Source of the DNA: Tetrahymena elliotti 4EA
Lineage: Eukaryota; Ciliophora; Oligohymenophorea; Hymenostomatida; Tetrahymenidae
DNA: 64,000 bases
Direction: 5' to 3'
Assembly: GCA_000231825.2 (NCBI GenBank)
Contig: JH720329.1
Location: 363,118 to 427,117 of the forward strand
Every line of letters begins with the position of its first letter. Within the stretch, counting starts at the first letter, position 1. Positions 49,773-59,198 of the stretch are shown here, piece by piece. The notes under the pieces are model-generated. The model made no database searches, was not told the origin of the DNA, and saw only the letters and a list, made by a program, of their open reading frames with translations. A program made the position numbers and the translations under genes.

Positions 49773-52700
49773 ATGGATATTAGAAGAATTGAAACAGTTA
49801 TAGGAAGCGAAGAATTTTAAGATAAATCTTTGTAGGGATAAATTTTTTATTTAGGGAGGACTCATTCTTTGAAAGGAGATCAAGACTAAATTCATTTTCC
49901 TGTTGTTACAAAAACAAGTAAGGCAAAGGAGAATTAAAATGCTTCATAAAAGCATTTAGAAATAAATGAATAGAATTCCTTTCAGCATGATGAAAGTGTA
50001 AGTTATGAATAAATTAATGTTAAGATAAATATTTTTTAGAATTAATTAGGAGAAAAAGAATCAGAGCAAAGTTCAGTTAATGGCAATATTAACAATTTAT
50101 AACCAAAAAATTAAATCCTATTTGAAAATAAATGCTAAAATATGCATAGGATCAGTTTAGTAGATATAAGCTTGATGAATGAAAGCAAATAAAGTACAGG
50201 TAACATTTAAATGGAAAAAAGTGAAGAAAATTTCAAAGTAGAACTTAGTATGATAGAAAAATGTACAAAATCTCCAATTAAGTTATAAAACTCCAAGCGT
50301 TCATCAGATCCTGAAATAAGCAAGCTTCATCAATTGAATACAAAATCCAAAATAACTCCACATAGAAACATTTAGTAAAATATGAGGAGATAAAGCATAG
50401 AGAGCTTAGAAAAAGCAATACCGATTATTAACAAAATCCATAACAAAAATATGAATAGACCTTAAAGAATAAATTCGCTTGTTAAAAAATTTATTTGCAT
50501 GCTAAAAATAAGAAAAAATAATAGATAGATTAGTCACTCTTTATAAGAAAACTAATATAAAATCATTAATGATTATGCTTTTTTTATTAATTCTACTTCT
50601 AAAAATTTCATAGTGAACAATTATTTTTATAAGTTGATAAATCTTGCAATGAGTAATACTAAGGTGCTACCGTATGTTTTTATGCCTACTAACACTTTCA
50701 GAGTTTACTGGGATATTTTATAAACAATCTACACTTATTTATTTATCTATATTTATTCCATATTACTTTTTTTTGCCATGTAAGAATAAGACTCTATTTT
50801 AATAAATTAATATTATAAATTTAGTTTCATCTTATTTATGATAGACATATTAGTAACATTTAATACTGCCTTCTTTAAATAAGATGTTGTGATAACTAAT
50901 AGAAAATAAATTGCATGGAAATATATGACTTCTAGTATTTTCATAACAGATGCTATATCTCTAATAACGATGGGGTCTAAATTAATACTAGCTAACTCTA
51001 ATCTAGTTTACAACCCTGATCATAGCGTATAAAGCATTGCTATTAATTCTTTAGTTTTTTTAAAATTAAAATGCCTCAGTTAAAAGAAAAAGCGATTTAG
51101 CTAAGTGTTTATTTTAAAAGATAATCAAAAACATATTATGAAATTGCTTAATCAACTTTTCATTGTTTTCTTTATAGCCCATTTTGGTAATTAATTTAAT
51201 TAAACGTTTTTTTAAATTTTATTGATTCGATAAATAAATTGATAAATTCTAACAATCAAATAATAACTATTTAACATTAGTCAGTTTAGCATGGAACATA
51301 TTAGGAAAGTATGAAATTTATCATGGATATGAAATTTCTTGGATTAAAAAATACAACTTTGATGAGTTAACTTACTTATAGCTATATGTCTATTGTATGT
51401 ATTGGTCATTTACTACCATGACAACAGGTATTTTTACCTTTAAATATTTTATTGTTTTTTAGACTTTAAATTTTTTAAGTTGGATATGGAGATATAACTG
51501 CAAGTAATTATGTAGAAGCACTTTTTATATCAATATCTATGATCTTATTTAGTTGCGTATTTGCTTATTCAATAAATAGTATAGGATTCATACTTTAAGA
51601 AATTGAAAAGTCTTCAAAAGAGCTTAATGATAGTATCATAGTTATACAAAGGTAAATAAATATTCATCTAAGTCTAAAATATCATTCTCTTTTACTATTT
51701 TTTAAATTTAACTTTTATAATTATCAACATCTAATCTAAAATTAAAGAAAATAATTTTTTTTGAAATATTTCATTAAAAATCTATTTACTAGATAATAAA
51801 AAAATAGATGAATCTAAAATCAAATTAAAAAAAATTTACTTTTATTTTAAATAATCATAAATACTTTAAAGCTTTCTTATTCGAAAGAAATAAATTAATT
51901 TACTTTATTATAATTTTTCTTTTTACTATTATCAATGATTAGCTAACTTTAAACGTAGAATAATTTATTTTAAGCGCAATTGACTTTCAAAGATAGATAA
52001 ATTTTAATTCATACAAATTATCTATCTATCTATCTTTAAACTAATATCAATGAAATATACCTACTTTAATTACATTTAAACACTAAATTACTTGAATTTA
52101 CTAATATTTTTTCATAGAATATATGTATGTAGCCGAAAAGGCAGTACCCTAGGGTATTATACATATATATATATATATATATAAACTATTTTTGAAAGTA
52201 GTACAGATGTTAGCTATTTAATATTATTAAAGTTTTTAGTTTTAAGTAATTTATTTTTGAAATTAACTAGGTATTTGAATAGAAAAAATGTGAATTCTTC
52301 TTTATAAAGTAGAGTTAGACACTATCTTAGCTTTTTAGCTAAGGAATAAAAAGATAGAGATCAAGAATCTGAAAAATAAATTTTACAAATCCTATCAAAA
52401 AAGTTGAGAAATGAAATAGTTATTGAGATAAATTCTAGAGTACTTAAAAATTTTTCTATTTTTAGTAGAAATTTCTCTTCTCAAACCTTGAGAAAATTAG
52501 TTTTTTTAATGGAAGAAGTGGTGGTTTCACCTAATGAAATAGTATTTGAACAAGGAGAAATTCAAGACTAATCTATATATTTTGTAGAAAGTGGTCGAAT
52601 AGAAATTTATTAATCCGGCCATGAAAGTTAAGTTTCTCATAACTAAAATACTAAACCAAAGACTCATTCAATTAAAATCATTTAAAGGGAAAGTATCTTT

Positions 52701-54771
52701 GGTGAAATATCTTTCTTTTCTGGAATGGCTAGAAATTCTTGTGCAAGAAGTCTGAATCTATCAACTCTGTACAAGATAGATAGAAATAAATTTATCTGTT
52801 TGATAAAAGAAAATTAAGAAGATTTTGAGATATTTAAAATGATCGAAGAGTAACTAAGAGTTTTATAAGATAATTCATTTTTGTTTTTAGAATGCTTTGT
52901 GTGTAAAAACAAAGGACATATTGCAAAAGATTGTCCAACAGTTCATTAAAAATTTGATTCTTAATTCTTAATACTAAAGCATAATTTTAGTTTATTTTAA
53001 GAAAGAAATATTAAAATCTAAAGAAATTTGTATAAATACAAATGTAGTGCAAGGTAATTTATAAATTTTTCATTTTTAAAAATTAGATTTTATTAAATTT
53101 TTATTTTTTATTTAAATAGAATGAACATTAGTAAAAATAAAAACATCTGCAATGCTTTAAAATCAAATATTAGATATTTTAATTCTAAAACAGAAATACA
53201 ATTTAAGACGGACTATGAAATATAAAGCTAAGAATTTGATACTGATTATTTTTCAAGTTAAGAAAAATATGCATCAAGTGGTTATTCTTCATAATCTTCT
53301 GAAAAAGAAGAGGATTCTTCAAGATCAATAAATGATAAATTTATCTTTAAGAGTGATAGAAGTATCAGAGAATTATAGGCCAATAATAATAATTTAAGGG
53401 TTGTAAAATCTTAAATATATATTGGAAAACCTTCTAGTTTGTTGAGAAATTAAAGAGATAGCATAAAACCAAATTAAATTCTTGAAAGCCAAGAAAATTT
53501 ACTTCAATCTGAAAAATAAAATAGTAAAAAAATATAAAAATGAAATTCTTAATTATTAAAAATATTTTTCATATTAAATAGATGAGCCTTTGAGCATGAA
53601 TTTAAATCAAAGTGGGTTTTATTAAAAAGATAACCTCCACATATCAGAAAATTAATTAGAATTCAATAATCATAGTGATGAATTAATTGATAATGATAAC
53701 AACAAAATGAGTCAGGCCTAGTTTTAAACAACTTAAAATGAATCAAAAGCTCCTAATTCAAATACAATAGGTAACTCTCATATTAGCCTGTAAGAAATAA
53801 ACGAAGAAAAATAAAAAAATATCTCTAAATAACAAACAGTAAAATTTAATAATTTAAACTAAGATGATTGCAATTGTAGTAACTCAAATAGAGATGATAA
53901 TTCAAGTTAAAAATATGTATCTTATAAAACTTTTAAAAGCTCAAAAACAGCTAAAAGCCTGAAAACGAAAGAATTTGAAAAACCTTAATTAGAAAAAATA
54001 TTGAGTAAGGAGATTATGAGTGCTTATATAGCTTAGAGTTTGGCATTACTAAACACATAAAATTAATTAAATAAATTTGAGAATTCTATGAGTAAATTAG
54101 AAGATAAAGTGTAATCTATTTCTTCTTAAAAGTTAAATTTAAGTTTGGAAAGAAATATGATAAAAAATAAAAACTCCTCTACAATGTTTTCTACAATTTC
54201 TAAGAGGCAGGAAAGTAGTCAAGAATAAAGGTTAAGTGATTTAGTAAAATAAGATTTTGATTCAAATGACGATTCAATTAAATTTTAGAGATAAACCAAT
54301 AAGAATCTAGGCTTTTAATAATAAAATTAACTGGAATAATCAAACTCCTTAAAAATGCTTTAAAAAGTTTGTAAAATGCTATCTTCAAAAGGAGCAGATA
54401 TTTACAATTTGTTTAGTCACTTGGAAAATGATGAGGATAATTAAGATAATTTAATATTTGATAATTTTGATGCTCTATATAACTTTAAAAAATTTCTCCC
54501 TCATAATAATTTCTGTAATATTATCAAAACATCTAATTATTTTGCTTAATTTAGACACAAAAAAAGCTCAGCTTCTATTAAGAGTACAAGAAGTAGAAGG
54601 AAAAATAATTTATTTATTAAACAAAGCTCAAAAAGAAAATCACTTTTTTGTAATCAAGTTATGTAAATTTAAATTCATTAATAAACTGATTATTTAAAAT
54701 TTAAACCTTCCTTTTTGTCATATGGAGTATCTTAAAAGAAAGATACTTTCCCTAAATTTTATCTTTTTTGA
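49773..54771 (+). CDS. channel G: six-TM GYG channel with altered CNBD cassette and consensus CCHC zinc knuckle (1355 aa)
   Basis: Exons are 49773-49997, 50040-51186, 51281-51427, 51480-51651, 52271-53053, 53120-53523 and 53582-54771 (1356 codons). The N-terminal box is DKSLQGQIFYLGRTHSLKGD. The pore is TTMTTVGYGDITASN (V507). The CNBD has EQGEIQDQSIYFVESGRIEI and the cassette FGEISFFSGMARNSCARS, again lacking R-x-A-S. The zinc knuckle CFVCKNKGHIAKDC starts at 772. The tail contains FDALYNFKKFLPHNN and LSYGVS. The fourth intron (51652-52270, 619 nt) is the longest in the array and holds simple repeats. The first intron is taken as 42 nt, a multiple of three, by analogy with E and F and might be coding. 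Closest relative is F. Confidence 0.9.
51989..52186. repeat. simple repeats and inverted repeat inside intron 4 of channel G
   Basis: AAAGATAGATA (about 51989) is the reverse complement of TATCTATCTTT (about 52026), the end of a (CTAT)n run. Further on is a (TA)n tract near 52160-52182 preceded by the unusually G+C-containing AGCCGAAAAGGCAGTACCCT. All lie within the intron between the S6 and C-linker exons. Confidence 0.6.
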
Positions 54772-55240
54772 TATATTTCTATTTATTAAACTAACAAGTA
54801 AATATATTTCTTTAAATACATTGATTACTTCTAAATTATTGAAAATCATTTATAAATATATTTATTCTATTTATTATATATGTAAATAGGTTTCTGAAAA
54901 TATGATATAAAAATATTTTTTTGATAAATTATTTAAAAATCATTAAAATGACCTTACCAAAATAATTGTGTAAAATAAATATATAAATCATACGAATACT
55001 ATACAGTATATGTTAATTTTTTTAGTATTGTATATTTTTATAATATCTTTTTTTGGCAGAAGTAATAAGAACATACAATTTTTGGAAAATAGAAAAAATA
55101 CTTGATTTTAAATTCATCAATTTTTGAGCATTTTAATTCATAAATAAAACTCATTTGAATTATATTTTTTATATAAATAAACATTTTAAAGTAGTTACTA
55201 CATGATAAAATTAATTTTTTATTTATGAACATAAAAGTTT
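54772..55240. other. convergent intergenic region, no feature seen
   Basis: This spacer lies between the 3' end of channel G and the 3' end of the receptor-like kinase. It is A/T-rich with no frame or clear terminator structure. Confidence 0.6.
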
Positions 55241-57910
55241 TCAATTATTTACTGTAAGCTCAGTTTATGTTCTAGAGATTAACTGCTAATATGATTTTCT
55301 TGTAATATCAAGAAGGTGCTACTTAATAATGAAGCATGTAGGACGCTTTTTAGGATCAAAGGATGTCATTTTTCTCAAGAGAGAACGAAATTCTTTATCA
55401 ATATTAGTATGCTGAGTATCTAAATTTCGAAAATAGTTGTTTAAAATATATTCAAACCTATTACACCCTTTTAATTTAACTTTCAAAATACAGTATAGCA
55501 AAGTGAGGCCTAAACTAAAAATATCACACTTCTCGTAGTCTATTTATGATAAAGTAGCATCATCTGCAATTTCATCATATTGTTCAATAGCTTAGATTAA
55601 TTCTGGAGCCATCCATGCTAGTGAACCAATTAAATCATCATTTTTTTTTGTGAAGTTTGTAATATTAATTCTTTTTGCTGCTCCAAAATCTGTAAGCTTA
55701 ATTTATTTTTCATCTTCCATAATCAAGATATTGCTAGGCTTAATGTCTCTGTGGTTAAAATTGCAATTTCTTAACTAAACAATAACTTCAACTAAATCTA
55801 AAGCAATTTAAATGATTTCATTATCTGTAAATCTATTCCCATACTTCATTTAGATGCAGTCTTCTAGAGAATATTTAGCTAATTCAAGTACTATATAAAC
55901 CTTTTCGCTACCTATACTATAATTTATCATTTTGATTGCTGACTAGCAATTTTTTACTGCTAGTAATGCATCAATTTCTTGTGTAATCATATCCATATCA
56001 TCATTAGTTTTTGTAAGAACTTTACATGCAAACATTTAGTTCTGTTTATACTTCTTCATGAAAGAATATTCAGCTGAAGGGGTATACTAACATTTATACA
56101 CTATTCCAAATGCGCCTTCTCCTAATTTACAATCTGTTAATATTGTATAACATTTGTTAAAGAGCTCTTCAGAAATCTTTGTTTGAGTTTACTTAATAAT
56201 AAAATCTTTCATTTACTCACATTCTTTATAGTGGATAAAGGCAGTGTAAAAGTATATACAACTCCTCAAAAGGAAGTAAGTACAAAGAGTAATAGCAATA
56301 AAAGAAAAGGGACTGCTTGAACTTTTATTATAACTTATTTTTTCTCTCAAACTAGATTTAAAAACCATCCAATTTCCATTAACTTTAGCAGAGAAATAGT
56401 AATCTTATAATTTTGTTGAGAATGCATTTTAGACAATAGAAAATTCATTTATTTACAGTGATGTTACATTGATATTATCTCCATTTTATAGTTTGATTAC
56501 ACAAGGATTTTCATTATTTAAATATAAAGCTCCACTTGATTCTAGTTATTAAATTTATAGGCTTTGATATTCAATCAAGCTTCTAATCTGATTAGATTTT
56601 TCTTATTCCTCAATTATTAAGACTTCTTTGTGTAATTCTTTAATTTATTAAACATTTTTTTCAATATCTTTTTTATCATAATCATTCAATTCATCATTTG
56701 CATGATAAGATTTACTTGAAACATTTTAGCTCATCTAAATCAATTTTTTTTATTTATCAATTGCTAAATTTTCTTTTTTTAATTCTTTAAATTGTTAAAC
56801 ATTTTTTTGAAGATCTTTATTTTCTTAGTAATTAAATTTATCATTTACATGTTCAGATTTATTTTATAAATTTGGATATTAGTCACCTTAATTTTCTTAA
56901 TTTAGATTTGCTAATCCAGAAACATCATTGTTTGTTTAAACTTAGTCGACTATTAATGGTTAAAAATATTATTAGTTGGTTACCCATACGTTTTGCTAAT
57001 TATTATAAAACTTAATAGAATTATTTGTTAAGAGAGATGTTGTATAGTAAGTTTCGTTCAAGACAAAAATTAAAGTACTATTTGCTTGGTAATATGATAT
57101 TCCATTTAAAATACCAATTTATATATGCTATAACTAGTTATTTGAATTTATTTAAGGCAGTTTCACATCTTAAATTAGATCACCGTCTTTGTTAAACTAT
57201 ATTAGCCTTATTTAGTTGGTCTAAGGAATAAATATTTTTACAGAGATCTACATATTGATAAATTCTATTTATTAAAGGGGATCTACAATTCCATCTCCTT
57301 CTAATTAGTAGGATTAGACCAAATCACTAAAATAGATAAATTAAATTTCATTTTTATAAAAGATAAATTTATAATAATTAAAAGCAATCCAATAAATGCT
57401 ATTATCAGGTAAATCAAAATAGGGAATAGTCTTTCCTGCAGAGTAGATATATATTTATCTTTTTTAATTATCAGAAAATGTTTCTATATAGACATTGCTC
57501 AAATTATCAATAAATTATATCCTTAAAACATTTTTGACATTGCGAATTGTGAATGTATAAATAGTTTTTTCAAATTATATATTATAAAGAAGTTTTTCTA
57601 CTGGATCTATCCAATATATTTGGATGTATTATGACTTGCTATTTGCGTAGACATCTATAATATCATCTGATGGGAAAGGATAACAAGATATTATATCTGT
57701 ACAAGATATAGCAAATGGTGGATACCGACCCCAATCAACAAAGCCATGTCGAGTAATAGAATAACAAATACCATTACAAGTGTAAATAACTCTCTAACTC
57801 TAAGTAGTATTTAGTGGAATTAGTAAATTAGGAGTGTAATCTATTAGTGTGTATGTTGAACTAAGCACATTAAAAACCAAGCAATTTAGGAATAGGAATA
57901 TGGTCTTCAT
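55241..57910 (-). CDS. receptor-like protein kinase: signal peptide, ectodomain, coiled coil, TM, kinase domain (889 aa)
   Basis: One frame runs from ATG at 57910 to TGA at 55241 (890 codons, no intron). The start MKTIFLFLNCLVFNVLSS is a signal peptide. About 360 residues of beta-rich ectodomain follow, with Cys residues near the N-terminus. A coiled coil then contains two related repeats, KNVQQFKELKKE and KNVQQIKELHKE. A TM segment (FIAITLCTYFLLRSCIYFY) lies at about 535-555. The kinase domain begins near residue 567. It has the Gly loop LGEGAFGIVY, the ATP-binding Lys in MFACKVL, the catalytic loop HRDIKPSN (about 718), DFG (about 740), the APE motif in WMAPEL and the late-lobe Arg in KKRPT. 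HRDIKPSN points to Ser/Thr specificity. Single-pass receptor-type kinases are familiar in plants and animals; here ligand and pathway are unknown. An alternative start at 56212 would give a soluble kinase. Confidence 0.88.
56634..56851 (-). repeat. internal duplication in the kinase coiled coil
   Basis: Two copies of about 70 bp (56781-56851 and 56634-56704) share AATTCTTTAA, TTAAACATTTTTTT and the segment ending CATTTRCATG. In protein both read N-D-K/E-x-N then KNVQQ-x-KEL-x-KE. They lengthen the coiled coil between ectodomain and TM segment. Confidence 0.7.
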
Positions 57911-59198
57911 TTTAAATGGAAAATCTAACTTTTGATCTTAATTTTAATTTAATCTATCTATCTAAATTTGATTGAAAATATTTTGATCCCAATTAAATAA
58001 CCTGATTAAAGACTGATAAGAAACAAGATTTAAGAATCAATAATCTGATTAGCTAATTATTCGATGAACATGTCCGTCCTAATAAATCAAACAATTTTAT
58101 TTTATTTTCTCATTTTAGTAGGTCAGTTAAATAATATTTTCAAAAAAAATGTTTGTATTTATCAAGTTTTTTTTGAAAATAAAAATATTTTACAAAATAA
58201 ATATCATCATTATTAACCTACTTAAAATAAAGACAAAAAATAGAAAAATGTACAATTATCTTTTTTACTATAATAAGAAAAAAGGCTCCTTAGATAAGAA
58301 ACAAACTAATAAAAGAGTTTTCTTTTAATATAATAATACTAAGTTTTTTCTTTTTTAAATCTTCTTCCAATTATTATCCTCATTTTAGTGAAATATTATT
58401 AACGAATTAGGTGATAAAAATATATCATAAATAGAGGACTACTCTCAAAAATCATAACATTTTAACATTATAGAGTTGATTGTCATAAGATTATTTTATG
58501 AATAATAAATAAAAGTTATTTTCAATTTTATAAAAGATATTTTTAGAATATTTTGATTTTTTTTTAAACTTATGAACAAATTTTTAACATTTGTAAATTA
58601 TTTGACTTTTAACAATTCTATTTTGAACAAATTAATCAAATTTTTTAATTTCTGAAAATCTTACATAATTTAGATGCTTTAAGGATAGATCTCTACTTTA
58701 TTGGTTTTTTCTTATCACTTACTACCTTTATATTTATGAATCAAAAAGATAAAAAATTTGAAATGAAATTCAGTTGATTTTTTAATTTTTGCATGCATAG
58801 AGAAAAAAATTCAAACATTTTAAAATGAAACTAAAAATAAGGAATTGTTTGATATTTAAATTAAAAATAAAATTAATTTAGTGATGTTCATTTGTTTTTA
58901 TTGAATACTTACTATTTGTAGACACATTTTTAAATTTATTTATTTTTTTGAAAAAAAGAAAAAAATCAAACATAAATCATCAAAATAGAATAGCTTATAT
59001 TAAATATTTTTTGTATGTACGTTTGTTAGTATTTAATTAATTTCAATTTAGGCATGCTTTAAAAAGAAGGCAATATTTAAGATAAAAAATATATAATTGT
59101 TAATAAAAAGCAAAGAAAGAATATTTTTCAAAATTTTACATATTACAATTAGATTCAAGAGAAAAGAAATTATTTTATTAAAACAAACAGGTTGAAAA
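57911..59198. other. divergent intergenic region
   Basis: 1.3 kb between the divergently transcribed receptor-like kinase and Q/N-rich gene. Both promoters should lie here, but no motif is recognisable in the A/T-rich background and no RNA gene is seen. Confidence 0.6.
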
